This document shows, one piece after another, positions 23,201-35,340 of a stretch of DNA of 64,000 nt. The notes below the pieces were generated by a model, which worked only from the letters and a program-made list of their open reading frames with translations, had not been told where the DNA came from and ran no database searches. A program made the position numbers and the translations under genes. Position 1 is the stretch's first letter. Every line of letters starts with the position of its first letter. Origin of the DNA: Kitagawia praeruptora (taxonomy: Eukaryota > Streptophyta > Magnoliopsida > Apiales > Apiaceae); the NCBI GenBank assembly GCA_037693485.1, contig CM075347.1:65692501-65756500 (forward strand), written 5' to 3'.

Positions 23201-24415
23201 CTTGAAGAAGAGATTTATATGGATCAGCCTGAGGGATTTGTTGCCTCTGGTAATGAAAGGAAAGTATGTAAGTTAATCAAGTCTATATATGGCTTAAAAC
23301 AAGCTCCAAAAGACTGGCATAAAAAGTTTGATGAAACTGTTTTAGAGTCAGAATTTGTAGTTAATGAAAGTGACAAGTGTGTCTATTACATGGTTAAAGG
23401 AAATGAATGCATTACTGTGTGCCTGTATGTGGATGATATTTTGTTGTTTGGAACCAATATTGAGATTATTAACAAGACAAAAAGGTTCTTGAAAAGGCAT
23501 TTTGAAATGAAGGATATGGGAGACGCTAGTGTGATTCTTGGTATTAAGTTGACTCGGTCAACTGATGGAATAATCTTGTCACAATCTCATTCTATAGAGA
23601 AATCTATACTTGAGAAGTATGGTTATTCAAATTGTAGAATTGCAAGTACTCCGTATGATCCTAAAATTGCCCTTGTCAAGAATAGTTCAGGAGTACCTGT
23701 GTCTCAGTTAAGATATTCTCAGATTATTGGGAGTTTGCAGTATCTTGCTAATGGTACTAGGCCAGATATTTCATATTCAGTGTCTAAGTTAGCAAGATAT
23801 ACAAGCTGTCCAAACAAGACTCATTGGGATGCTCTTGATAGAGTGCTTAGATATCTAAAAGGCACCATATATCTTGGTCTGCATTACAGGAGGTTTCCTG
23901 GAGTGCTAGAGGGATATAGTGATGCAAGTTGGATAGCTAAGAAGTCTGGTTCCAATAGAGTGACTGGATACTTGTTTACCCTAGCGGGTGGAGCAGTATC
24001 TTGGAAGTCTTCTAGACAGACTGTTATAACTCGGTCTACTTTTGAGGCTGAGTTGTGTGCATTAGATGCCACGGGGACTGAGGCTGAATGGTTACATGGA
24101 ATTATGTCAATGTTACCTGTAGTAAGTCGTCCACTTCCTGCTTTTACTGTTCATTGTGATAGCCGTACAACTATCGACAAGATAAACAGCAAGAAGTATA
24201 ATGTGAAAACAAAGAGACATATCCAAGTTAGACTGAAGTCTATAAGGGGTCTAATGTCTGAAAGGATTATTGCTGTTGAGTTTGTTGGAACTCAAGAAAA
24301 CCTAGCTGATCCTTTGACTAAGGGGCTTGAGCATGCTGTAGTCCTTAAGTCTAGGTTGGTGATGGGACTGATAGCCCAGAATAATTCATCTACAGCGGGA
24401 ACCCAATGCACATGA
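20300..24415 (+). pseudogene. Copia gag-pol, one in-frame amber codon
   Basis: From the ATG at 20300 the frame is open to TGA at 24413-24415 except for one TAG at 20552-20554. Numbering from the downstream ORF at 20564, it encodes a gag zinc knuckle (CX2CX4HX4C, starting about residue 189), protease with DTGA (~263), integrase with the HHCC zinc site (~397-440) and D, D, E segments at HTDICEF, SDRGGEY and PESNGVAERK, reverse transcriptase with YVDD (~955-958), and RNase H (YSDASW, then FEAELCALD and HCDSRT). All key motifs look intact. The stop sits in gag, where the residue would be Gln if a CAG became TAG. Readthrough is possible but nothing nearby suggests it. About 1,372 codons is normal for copia. 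Confidence 0.9.
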
Positions 24416-24950
24416 GAGGAGATCCCTCGAAAGTGTATTCAATGTGGTAATAACAAGTTGTAAGGGTGAATTGGTTGTACCTTTAACTACATAGATTGAT
24501 ACTCACGTATCTGGAGTCTATCCCCTGTAAACCTATAAGGTACTGTAACTACCAGAATAGCAAGAGTTATTTGAACTCTGAATGGGGTCAAGTCATATGA
24601 CTAGATGCTAGCAGTACATCTCTGGAGATGCCCAGCTAAGCGAATGTAATTGTGTGGTCGCAATTAGAGGAAAGGGTTATTCCTTGAAGCATTCGACGAA
24701 CAGGATCGAGACATGACCATTAACGTCTCAAAGCCGTAGATTAGCACCATAGCTTTTGACTTGTCGTCGTCTATGGAGTGTGGTTACACCAAACAGATAA
24801 AGATTCAAGGTGAAACATTCCATCTGAATCCGGTAGCCATCGAAGTAGAGGACTTAGGAGGGTTCAAACCCGGAAGGGTACCTACTCTGAAAAACAAGTC
24901 ATGATGAGGATAAATATGTATTTGCATTTTTGTATGGATTCGTGGGGGAT
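24416..24950 (+). other. Copia 3' untranslated interior and polypurine tract
   Basis: This non-coding interior between gag-pol and the 3' LTR ends with TTCGTGGGGGAT directly before TGTTAG. The G-rich tract at 24942-24950 is the polypurine tract that primes plus-strand synthesis. Confidence 0.8.
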
Positions 24951-25940
24951 TGTTAGAAAATGGAAAGTTTGAGACATATTTATAAATGTTCTTGATGTAA
25001 TTTCCGGAAACTAACAAGTGAAGGTTGTTCCTTGTTATAAGGACTTAAACTTACATGTTTAGATCTAAGACATTTTCTTAGTGGAATCCATAAATAAATT
25101 GAGTTGAAAGAAGAATTGATTATTGGTTTATTTTAACAGGTTTCAGATTTATTTGTTGCAACAGTACTGAAAATTTGGATCAGTATTTGGATTAAATCCT
25201 GATGGAAATTTGGATCAGTACTTGGAGTAAATCCTGATGGACTTGGTTAGACATCAAATACTGATGGGCTAAATCCTGATGGATATCAGTTCCTGATGAG
25301 TACTAAATCCTGATACTGATGGACACCAAATCCTGATATTACTGATGACCAAATCCTGATGCTTATGTAACTGAAAATAAATCCTGATGCAGTTAATGCA
25401 ATTAAATCAGAATATTTACTTTCCTTTTATGGAGTATCAGTTACGTTTATTTTGGTATTATATATACAATACAGAAGAAAATAAACGAAAAGGGAAGAGA
25501 TACGTCCTAAGGATAGAAACACGATTTGTATTCTTCTTTCTCTGTTCTCTCACGATACATATAGGAGAAATACATAGTTCTTAGGCGAACTGAGGTGCTG
25601 GTCGCTGTTGATCACTGGTGTATTTGTGAACCCATTGATCGGTGTTGTTTTATCCTGGAAGTGATATTGCTGCAACCCAATCACAACGTAAGTGGGGCAA
25701 TATTCTCTTCAAGAACAACCAAGGCTTCTTGAAGCGCTTGGAGCTGTGTTCTTTCTCTCTTGTTGTCTTGGCTAAAGCTACTGTGAGAGATAAGTGTTCT
25801 TATTTTTTTTTGTTAATTACAGTTACTGATTACGTTCTTGTTTATGTCTTCGTGATTTGTTTCGTTATTTGGTTAATTGCCTGTTCTTGTTTAATATATA
25901 TCACTGCCTCATTGTTGTGTTTAGTGTAATATTCCCAACA
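24951..25940 (+). repeat. 3' LTR of the copia element
   Basis: The 990-bp copy matches the 5' LTR throughout. Notable differences are a one-base deletion near 24986, a changed patch at about 25723-25745 (a short deletion plus nearby substitutions), and scattered transitions. Confidence 0.9.
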
Positions 25941-26782
25941 GGATCACCTTATAACTTCATCTTTTAAGTTATATGTTGACATTTTGCTTATATTTTTATA
26001 GCATATATTTTACAGAAAGGTCATATTGAATTACCTTATAACTTTGTCTTTTATATTATACTAGAACTTTGTTCATAGTATGAATAATAAAGTTTGCAGA
26101 GATATTATGATAATGATATTTGAAGCACTATGATAGTACTGATTTTGAATATATTCCGTTAAGGGAATAATTTCAGTATCAAGATATTTTGGACAATTAT
26201 TGTCTTATACCCGCTATTTATTCTGGGTTTAAATTAAAGGCAGAATTATGTCATACTTTCATTCCATCGACGTTGTTTTTCGACCGGAAGGCCGAGGTAT
26301 CGCTCACTCTTGCTATTGTTTTATATATATATATATTATATAGCAGCAAAGCAGGATGCCAATGGGACGACACAAACCCCGTAAAGCGTTTCCATAATCA
26401 GTTCCTAGCAGGGATCCCGAGAGTAGTACGAACCAGTCGAATCAGGCGGCAGCTTTTGATATTCATCCTATGTATAGTTATGAATGGTATGAGAGGATTG
26501 TGAGCATCAGAAGGCTAAGTTGGTAATGTAACATTACTTAGAAGTTGTATCAGTGACAGATTCAAGAGACATTTGGGTATTGTAATAAAAATTATTTATT
26601 CCGCAATTATTGTATTGTGTCGTTTCTCAGACTCTAACCTGTGTATGTGTGTGTGATATATATATTGTGGGGTCACAAACAGTTGAATTGTGTACATTGC
26701 AAGTAATACAGGTAAGACAAGGAGTAAATGGCTCGTGACTACTCCAAATCCCTGACCCCGGATTTGGGGGTGTTACAGAGAT

Positions 26783-27555
26783 TTAAAATTTCGTATAAAA
26801 ATAAACATATTTATTAGTTATTTTATTAAGATTTTAGATAATACTTCAAAAGGCGTATGTGCAATCTCTTTTTTTCCCAAAATAGTACATTGAATATAAA
26901 TTAATTAACTAAATATATATTTAAAAAAAATGTTTTATTATTAAGATTTTAAATTACAACTTAAAGTGACATGAAAATAATTCTACAGTGATATTATAAC
27001 ATAATCATCACATCACTAATTAAAGTTTGATAGTGAAAAAATCATCTTCCAATATTATTTTAGGCCATTTTAGTAGATAATTGTTTTCCATTATGACCTT
27101 TATTACTTGTTTCACGTATATTTTTCTAATAAATTTTTGTATTATAAATTGAATTAACTCCATAAAATTTAAAAATGTACTACAAACTATAATAAAAAAA
27201 AGTTGAAGTATTTATCATATATATGATACACCAACACAAGATAAAATTAGTGAGACTTTTTAATATATTGAAATGATTAATTTGTCCCCATATTTAATAT
27301 TTGTTAAAAAAATGTTGTTTGTGGGAATCGAACTTGAATCTATCAAGTAACTTATGCATTCTCTTACCGCCACATTGTCACGTGTGTTTTCAAATCATAC
27401 ACGTAATATGTGAATGTTGTTTAACAATAATACATTTGTCTAACTTCAAAACATATAAAAATAACTATGAGCTAAATTAAACTTAGGTTATATCTTTAAA
27501 TTGTACATGTTCATAACACTTGAGCATAATAAACATGTGTAATCAATTATATATA
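26783..27555. other. AT-rich spacer
   Basis: I see no ORF or clear element. 27315-27420 (GGGAATCGAACTTGAATC onward) is related to text at 28140 and 28490, so it is probably part of a dispersed family. Confidence 0.4.
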
Positions 27556-27921
27556 CTAACTTATAACCCGTGCAAAACTTAGATTACTTTTAATTTCCTA
27601 TTATTTATTTATAGTGTAATATAATATTATAACTATGAATTTTAATATGTTTTTTTTAAATAATGAATTTTAATATGTTTTTGTAGAATAATCTTACATC
27701 TTTGTATATAATAATTTTTAGTATTAAATGTAAATATAAATTAATATGTTGTTAGTGATCATAATCGAACCTTATACCTCTGTATATAACAACTTTTGGT
27801 ATTGTTGTATCTAACGGTCATGATCTATTTGAATTGAAGATCTAATGATTGTGAATGAGGGATAACCAAAAATGAGGGATAACGATCTATGTTCCTTTCG
27901 CTTATTATAAGATAGTATAGA
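27556..27921 (-). mobile_element. Short minus-strand Helitron, about 366 bp
   Basis: On the minus strand it starts at 27921 with TCTATACTATCTTATAATAA after A, and ends with GCACGGGTTATAAGTTAG at 27556. The 5' start and the CACGGG then TTATAAG tail match the other Helitrons here, with TTAG in place of CTAG. It has no coding capacity. Confidence 0.6.
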
Positions 27922-29303
27922 TGTGTGTGTTGCGTGAATATTAAATATTTACTATTTTGATCATTGAGACTTATTAACAATATGTAGTCACGATTTTATT
28001 TGTACATTAATATATAAATTAATAAAATATAGTATGTAGTCTATTTATACATATTCATGAATTATTTTACATAAACCCGTGCGACGCACGGAATTTTGTA
28101 ATATAATTTTTTTTTTAATTTGAATTGAATTTTTTGGTTGGTAGGGATTGAACTTGGGTTATATAACAAATTTGGACACAATCATAATACTAGACTATCC
28201 ATTCATTTATGTCATAAATCATACACATAATATGTGAATGCGTTTGTGCAACTTGAATGAGAAATAGTTGGAACATATGTATTTTTTTAAAACGAAAAAA
28301 TACATAACTTCTTCGTTAAAACAACATACAAAATAAATATGTAAGATTAATTGATTGTAAAGCTAACTTCTAAAATCTATTTTATATATAATACACGAAC
28401 AAGACATAAAATTCATGAGATATTTTATTCATAATTTTAAATGACTAATTTACCCATACATTGTTGTTTATATATAAAAAAATCATTTCTATTGGAAATC
28501 AAACTTGACCATAAAGTTAACTTGTGCATCCACATACCACTAGGCCACACTTTTACATATGTTTTAGGTCATACACATAATGTGTATGTGTTTGATATAT
28601 GAAATAATATTGGTTAAATATTATTGGGTTTTAAATGAGATTTAGACTTTTTATTGATTAAAGAACCACAAAAAATATATAATTGGGTTATAAAATGATT
28701 TTTTAATTAATATTATGGATACTATCTAACAATATATTAGAATAAAAATATTGAGTTGTTAACGTAATATGAAAATTGTATATTATTACGCAAGATGCAA
28801 TAATTTATCAATCAAACTCTTCGGGTAGTCAAAAAATTTGGCCTTGAATAGACGATTCCTAAAAATAACACATTACATTTTACAGACAAATTAACTAATG
28901 TTCGATTTAAAATATGACCTTTGAAGAAAAGAAGGATCATATATAATATATGGTATATTATTTATGAAGGTAATTCAAAAATATATATACATAGCATCAT
29001 GTATAATATATGAGTTGCGGAACTTATATATCATATACATCATCTATTGAACACTCAGATTTTATTCAATGATTCACAATAAAATTAAAAACTGACATTA
29101 TTGCTGTCAGTACTACTTATATTAGCTTCCAAATTACAAACTTGAACATATTTAAATAAGTACACAATAGTTACATATACCATTAACAAGCAAAACTCTA
29201 TGAAAATCAATTTTATATTTTAAATAACATTGATCATACACGGTTTAATTTTAAAACATAATTTAAGCTAGCATCTCGTGCCTTGCACGGGTATTTATGC
29301 TAG
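27922..29303. other. AT-rich Helitron debris
   Basis: 28078-28094 has CCCGTGCGACGCACGG, a Helitron-type hairpin on the minus strand with no clean tail. At 29276-29303 the plus strand reads TCGTGCCTTGCACGGG then TTTATGCTAG, a Helitron 3' end whose 5' end I could not find. Two related tRNA-like pieces lie at 28145 and 28490. Confidence 0.45.
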
Positions 29304-29809
29304 ATTTAAATTAGTTTTAGAGCACACCCGACACTACTTCTGATTTTAGAACCTACCCAACTTCACTACACATTACATATTGAATAAAAAATTTCTAATC
29401 ATTTTTTTTTCAAAACATTTAAAGATATGGTAAGATGTCGTTATTTAATGCCACATTGCAATGGTCAAGGTGGAGAAAACTTCACATATATGCTTTTAGT
29501 TTCTTTAATTGTATTAGATTTACGTTTTTATCCTATTTAAATAAAAACTTTAGTATAATTACTAACGAAACTTTTTAGAAATGTTACCAATCAAACATCA
29601 AAAGACAATGATTCTAAACATTTGAATTCTATTTAAAAGTACATTTAAATTATGTAAAAGAAAATAAAAAAATTGCAGAACCTTCTCTTATTCCATGAAA
29701 ATATTTATAATTTAAAATGGACATCATAAAGTAGAAATGAAACATATATTATTTATGCCCAATCATATGGATTATCTAATTGTTCATCAATGTAATCATC
29801 ACCAAACTT
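29304..29809. other. AT-rich 3' flank of the RING-H2 gene
   Basis: It holds the probable 3' UTR of the minus-strand gene. Nothing else is recognisable. Confidence 0.5.
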
Positions 29810-30490
29810 CTAGTAATTTGACTCAACATAATCCAATAATTCATCAAAGTTAATAGGCTCATCATCCTCTTCATCAGCATCATCAGAATCGTAATAATAA
29901 GCGTTATTAATATCATAATAATCATCACTAAAATAAACATTCAATCTGAATTCTCTACTCTTGTGCTTCTCCCCACCATTTTGATCAAAAGGCATCTTTT
30001 GTCTACACACTGGACAAGTGCCATGAATGTTCAACCATTTTTCAATACATTTACTATGAAAAACATGTTTGCATGGCATTTCTTTAAAGATCTCACATCC
30101 ATATTCATCCATGCATACCATACATTCACCTATCATCTTGTCAACAACTGTCAACCTCTCGATGAAAGCTCGGGAGGCGGTAGGCTCCCCAGTTATGCCT
30201 TTCAGATGAAGAAGTAGTGAATCAATAACAGCAGAACTTCCGTCTATCACAAGAAGTGGATCAACAGAAGTGTTTGTCAAAATAATACGATCAAGAATTT
30301 TCTTTGGTTGTTCATTGTCTAGGGTTGCTATATTTGGGGTGTTTGTGGCTCCCCAAATGAGTGGTACTGGGATAGTTATTTTAGTTTTCAAACAAATGCG
30401 GCTAATATACATAGAAAGATATGTATGAATGCGTTGTAGCTGGGACTGATCAGATGAGGCTGATGGTAAAAAATATGATGAAGAAGCCAT
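29810..30490 (-). CDS. RING-H2 finger protein, probable E3 ubiquitin ligase
   Basis: This single-exon gene encodes 226 residues from the ATG at 30490. A C3H2C3 RING lies at residues ~123-162, with ligands C123, C126, C140, H142, H145, C148, C159 and C162 (ECMVCMDEY, PCKHVFHSKC, TCPVCRQ). Such RINGs bind two zinc ions and recruit an E2 enzyme, so the protein is expected to be a cytosolic or nuclear ubiquitin ligase; it has no signal peptide or membrane segment. The C-terminus (~200-226) is very acidic (DSDDADEEDDE). An upstream in-frame ATG at 30556 gives 22 more residues but lies only about 10 bases from the TATA box, before any likely transcription start, so I chose the MASSSYF start. It resembles the small MPSR1-like RING group, a tentative match. 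A broken paralogue lies at 13516. Confidence 0.8.
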   Translation of the reverse strand: MASSSYFLPSASSDQSQLQRIHTYLSMYISRICLKTKITIPVPLIWGATNTPNIATLDNEQPKKILDRIILTNTSVDPLLVIDGSSAVIDSLLLHLKGITGEPTASRAFIERLTVVDKMIGECMVCMDEYGCEIFKEMPCKHVFHSKCIEKWLNIHGTCPVCRQKMPFDQNGGEKHKSREFRLNVYFSDDYYDINNAYYYDSDDADEEDDEPINFDELLDYVESNY

Positions 30491-30564
30491 TAATGGAAAA
30501 TTACTAGCTTGATGGGAGATCCTGAAAATTGTAATAAGGTGATATATAACAGGCATAAGGTGAT

Positions 30565-30571
30565 TTTTATA
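30565..30571 (-). promoter_or_regulatory. TATA box of the RING-H2 gene
   Basis: The minus strand reads CTATAAAAATC here, about 75-80 bases upstream of the chosen start codon, which leaves a short 5' UTR. This position is the main reason to prefer the start at 30490. Confidence 0.5.
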
Positions 30572-30599
30572 GAGGATTTAGTAATAACAAAATTGGTGA

Positions 30600-31320
30600 T
30601 AGTGTATAAATTACAATCAAGATAACTTTAAAATAATTTGACAAAAAAATTAAAAATATCCATCAGGTATATTTAGATTCACTTAACTATCGTCAGATAT
30701 TATTTTCAAATTTTAAGATCAATAATTTGACACAATCATGAGGGGGATATTTTCTTTTTTCTGAAAAATCTTCTTCAGATTTTGTAAGATATTCAATAGT
30801 AGATCTAACAATTTCGTATGTGCAACAAAAGTTTTAACAAACAAATTGAAAAGTTGGTATAAGAAAATTCTTTCAATTTTTTTAAAGTAAATCTTTAAAA
30901 GAAATCCATTATATACTTTTATATCCGTGCGAGTATCTTCATTTTTTAAAAAATAAAATGGTAATGAGTTAGCAAGTTTGTGAGGAATGATATTTATAAA
31001 ATTTTCTACCAAAATTTTAACGAGGTTGAATATTGGTAGTTTCATACATGATATGAAAACATGACATGAGAATTACACGATAATTAGTGTTTCTGTTTGG
31101 TCGATTGACAACGTCAACCCTCACTAGTGCATATGATCTCAAGTAATCTCTCTAAAAATAGAATTTATTCTGGAAAAGACTGTGTTGACACATATAGTTG
31201 CAATAAATTGTTGAGAATCTTAACAGTTAGTGCAAACAATTAATCAAGTTTTGGGTTTTTGTGAAACTAGTTATAACTAAGTGAGAAAGATTTAAAACAA
31301 TAATAATTATTGTGCTCCAT
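30600..31320. other. AT-rich spacer upstream of the RING-H2 gene
   Basis: A 108-codon minus-strand ORF (30719-31045) is rich in Lys, Leu, Phe and Ile, as expected from AT-rich DNA, and has no motif I recognise. I do not call it a gene. Confidence 0.4.
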
Positions 31321-31329
31321 AGAGCATTC

Positions 31330-34300
31330 GTCAAACTTAGTCATTATTACTTTCACAAGCTTCAAATAGGTTTGCCAAAGTTTCCTCTTTTGCTTCATAC
31401 TCTCCAATGACTTGTGAAACCACTAGCCTTGAGTCTCCACAGACTTTGAGATTTTTGACCCTCAGGGCTCCAGTCAAGTGAAGTCTGGCTATCAAGGCTT
31501 CGTACTCAACTTCGTTGGAAAATCCAAATTTAAAGCAAATTTTTTCATAAATCCATCAGATGTCTGCAAGACTAAGCCTGCTCCACTCGATTTTGTTTTT
31601 GATTCCCAATAAAATAGAGCACCCAATACTTTTTAAGTACCATTTTCTCATCCTTCTTTTCTCACTCTTTACTTCTCCTATTCCACACGACTTCTTGGTT
31701 ATCAACGTTGCATTCAACCACGAAGTTCTCTAGTGCCTGGGCTGTTATCCTGGTTCGAGGCTTATACTTGATGTCAAACTCACCAAACTCAATCGACCAT
31801 TTAATCAAAATCCCACTAGCCTTGGGGATATGCATTATGCCTCTCAATGGCTGGTCTATCAAGACTTCAATTTTGTGCGCCTAACTTTCTCGAAGCCATT
31901 ATCAAGGCTAGAGTAAACTTCTCAATGATGAAGTAATTCAATCCCCTGCAAGACTTTGCTTATGTAGTAGATGGGTTTCTGAAACTTAGCTTCCTCTTTC
32001 ACAAGAACAACACTCAATGCTTTATGAAAGACTAGCGAGTACAAGCAGAATGTTTTACCAGGGCTTAGCTTTGCCAACAGTGGTGTTTCAGCCATGTACT
32101 TCTTTAATTCCTGAAAGGCTATTTGGCTTTCATCAGTTCATTCAAAATCTTTCACCTTCTTCAACAATTTGGAGAATGGTAAGCACGTATCGCCGGATTT
32201 GGAGATGAATATCCCCAGGGCAACAACCTTTCATGTTAGCTTTTGTATATCCTTCATGAAACCATAAGATCCAAGAACTTTCTGGATCCTACACCATAGT
32301 CACACTTAGCAAGACTGAACATCATTTTGTGGTGTCTCAACACTTCAAATGCCTCCCGAAGGTGCTCTATGTGATATGCCCTATCGAGGCTCTTGACTAA
32401 CATGTCATCGACATAGACCTCCATGGTCTTTCTAGTGAGATGTTCAAATATCTTGAGACACTAGCCTTTGTCAAGTTGATCCTGCTTTATTTAGTCCAAA
32501 AGCCATCAAGGTAGCAATATACATTAAAATTAGTTAGAAATGATACCTTTGGGATGTCATCCTTGTGCATCTTGATTTTTTTGTTGCCACTGAATTCATC
32601 CATGAATCTCATCATCTCGGTCCACATATAGCATCTATCAATGTATTAATCCTTGATAGAGGGGAAACAATCATTAGGATATACATCATTCAAGTATGTT
32701 ATTACACTTACCATTGACTTTCTTGACCATCACCAGGTTAGCCAACCATTTGGGAAATTGAATTTTCTCAATGAACGTAGCTTCTGATAGCTTGTCTACT
32801 TCTTATTTTATGGATTCATGCCTCTCGGGGGCAAAGTCCCTCTTCTTTTGCTTCATTACAACCTATCTAGATCTACATTCAACTTGTAGGTGTTAAGTTA
32901 GGGATCAATCCATGGCAAGTCAGCTTCTATCCAAGAGAACATGTCATTATTCTCTTATAAGAGTGTGATCAATCTACCCTTTAGAGGCTCATTCAGTGAT
33001 GTCCTAATGTATGTAACCTTGTTTGGTTTTTTAGAAACCAAAGGGACAAGGACCAAATCCTCAGCTGGCTTTCCTCACCAATCCTCGTCTTGTTTGACAT
33101 CCATATTCTCAATTAGGAGAATTTGTCCCCCGACTCCGTTAGCCTCAACATGGCTACACCTAGGCATCTTCTGATTGCCTTTCTCTTTACGTACTCTATT
33201 CCTCATAAGGAATTTGATTTTTAAGTAATAAGTTAAAGAAACTCGCTTGAAGGAATGCAAGCTCGTCCTTTCAAGGATTGCGTTATACATAGAAGTCGAT
33301 TTGATGACCAGAATCTTTAGCATTTGTATGGATTCCCTAGGCTCTTGTCCAATTGTCTGGGTATCTGAATTGTTCTTCTACCTTCGACTTTACTTCATTT
33401 AACCCATATTTGAGCATATTTGAGGTGGTTGATTGTTAGTCATTAAACATTATCTTCAAGAATGCATCGTGAAATAAGATGTCAGTATAAACTCCATTGT
33501 CCATCAAGACTCGCTTCTATTAAGAGTTGCCTATTACATGTATTATGAATTTATGACCAGCGGGTCATCATGCGAAAACTTCACTCATTTTATATCATGT
33601 TTATAACCGGCCCCCCTAGGTTGAGGGTTTCTATCACGGCCGTCATCCCTCCTATCATAATTTTGCCTTGTATTACTTCGATCAGCATCTTTAGTGAACG
33701 TACTCAATTTTTTTCTCTGGATCAAAAACTCGATCTCATCTTTTAATTTCCTACAATCATCAGTGTCATGCCCCCACATCCTTGTAAAACCTATAGTACT
33801 TATTATTATTTTGCTTCTTAGTATCAGTGCTAAGTGGTTTCGACCATCGGAGCTCTTTATCCCTTTCAATGTCCATCAGGATCTGACTCCTTGTCGTATT
33901 CAGCCTTGCATAGTCAATAAACCTTTACTAGGTTTTTCTTTCTTTAGAGCTAAATCGGAGTCTTTGCTATCTCGGGGATACTTATCCTTAGCATCGTACT
34001 CCTGCTCCAATTTTTGTATCTTGTTGCTTCCATTGCCTCATACTAGGGGTATGCTTTTGTTCATGCTCTCCTCAGCTTTGATGTGTTTCCCAACCCTATC
34101 TTACAACATCAGCATATTTTTCGAGGGGTGGTGGTGGGTCAATGACATCTTGAAAAAGACATATGTGCTTCCTTGTTGTAAGGATATCATAACATCTTTG
34201 TCATCCATATTTGGAACCTTTATGGCTTCCATAGTGAAATGGTTTAAATTGTCCCTCAAAGATTCATTCTTCCTCTGCTCCAAGTTCATAAGAGATGCAA

Positions 34301-35317
34301 AACTCTTCTCATGCACCCTTCATTTATAAACTGATCGATGAACGCTTTACTTAGGTCTTTGAAGGAACCAATTTAGTTGGAGGAAGCCGATTATACCATC
34401 ATTGCGCTATTCCCCCTCAGGGTTTTAGAAAATGTCCTACACTTAATTGCATCATTCACAGGTTACAGCATCAGTGTATTCAAAAAGGTCCTCACATGAT
34501 TCGCGGGATATCCAGCTCCATTATAGAATTATAGATTTTGATTATGGGCATCTTAAAATTCCTTGATATCAGCCCTTCTAGTCCTTCTCGGAGCTCGATC
34601 CAAGGGAATTACAAGAGTAGCTTTAGGCCTTTAAGAATGCAGGCAATTTTGTTATGTTGCTTCTGCCTTTTTAAATCCTGTTTCAACTTCTGGATATGTG
34701 CTTCATGAGCCAATATCCTTTCTTCAAGAGTTCAAGGATTCCTCTTCAACGATCCTTGGGTATGTCCATCACCTCCAACAGTCTCTTTACCTAGATGTTT
34801 ACTTCTTGGAGGAATGTCCTCATCCTCATCAGTAAATGATCAGCCATCCTCGGTATAGGGACCAAAAAATCTTGAACTTCTTCTGGGATCGGGCTCAAGC
34901 CTTGAATCTACTAAGGTTTATACGGCTCATGGGTTTGGTACGGTTATCTTCTTCATCCAGCAGTTGGGAGTGGGGGTAACCCATAGGTGGGGTTTTGATT
35001 CATGCGCAAAGGAAACACGGTGGTAGAGATCAGTTGCTCCTCTAGTGGTGCGTTAGCAATAAAGGCAAGACTATCATCTGGAATAGATTTATTCCTTGGT
35101 TAAAGAAATCTTGATTTGTCTCTAAGGGATGAAAGCCCTTAACTTGAATCCATGTTATCAGGGGATTCGTCCCTTGAGGTAAGGGACTCGGGACTTGAGT
35201 GCTTTGATCCATCCCTATAACAAAGGTAGTGGCGATGGATTGAGTGCCTACGGTGGTTGTTGGAACTGGAGAGGTGGTTAGTGGTTCATCAACCTAACTT
35301 CGACATGTTCTTGCCAT
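31330..35317 (-). pseudogene. Tat-like Ty3/gypsy gag-pol remnant
   Basis: On the minus strand a gag start (MARTCRS) lies at 35317, followed by a gag segment at 34316-34101 (LEQRKNESLRDNLNHF) and a gag tail at 33869-33585 (HDTDDCRKLKDEIEFLI). The middle (about 33100-32200) has worn protease/reverse transcriptase text. RNase H comes from 31862 (DQPLRGIMHIPKASG, then FGEFDIKYKPRTRITAQALE) to about 31330 (EVEYEALIARL, then CGDSRLVVSQV). These resemble the Tat/Ogre-like gypsy lineage. Stops and frameshifts are frequent. Integrase and the 3' LTR were not found, so the element is truncated near 31320. The plus-strand ORF at 33694-34329 is a shadow. Confidence 0.75.
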
Positions 35318-35340
35318 GGCTGTTATCTCCTTTCCACAGA

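Larger units (their letters stand above)
19260..25940 (+). mobile_element. Ty1/copia retrotransposon, nearly intact, 6.7 kb
   Basis: It begins TGTTAGAAAATGG and ends ATTCCCAACA, with the 5-bp duplication GGATC at 19255-19259 and 25941-25945. It has two ~990-bp LTRs, a gag-pol reading frame in copia order (protease, integrase, reverse transcriptase, RNase H) and a polypurine tract just before the 3' LTR. It inserted in the LTR of the older element in the same orientation. The LTRs differ by about a dozen substitutions and two or three small indels, which implies an insertion older than the one at 51380 but still fairly recent. Confidence 0.9.
14169..26777 (+). mobile_element. Old long-LTR gypsy-type element, collapsed and hit by nested insertions
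   Basis: The unit starts TGTAATAACCC and ends GGGGGTGTTACA, and is flanked by the 5-bp duplication GAGAT (14164-14168 and 26778-26782). A second LTR start, TGTGATAACCC, lies at 14411, preceded by a purine tract CTAGGGGGGAGATGAG that looks like a polypurine tract. My reading is that 14169 is a stub of the 5' LTR, 14230-14410 is the end of the interior, and 14411-26777 is the 3' LTR, about 4.8 kb once the insertions at 15544 and 19260 are removed. Its ends and several blocks (15420-15530, 18790-18890) match the LTRs of the element at 51380, read on the opposite strand. No coding region of its own survives. Confidence 0.6.

Noticed and set aside
30719..31045. A 108-codon minus ORF upstream of the RING-H2 gene
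   Set aside because: Its Lys/Leu/Phe/Ile bias is what AT-rich spacer gives, and no family motif is visible.
33694..34329. A 211-codon plus-strand ORF as a membrane protein gene
   Set aside because: It is antisense to recognisable gypsy gag on the minus strand, and its hydrophobic composition follows from that.
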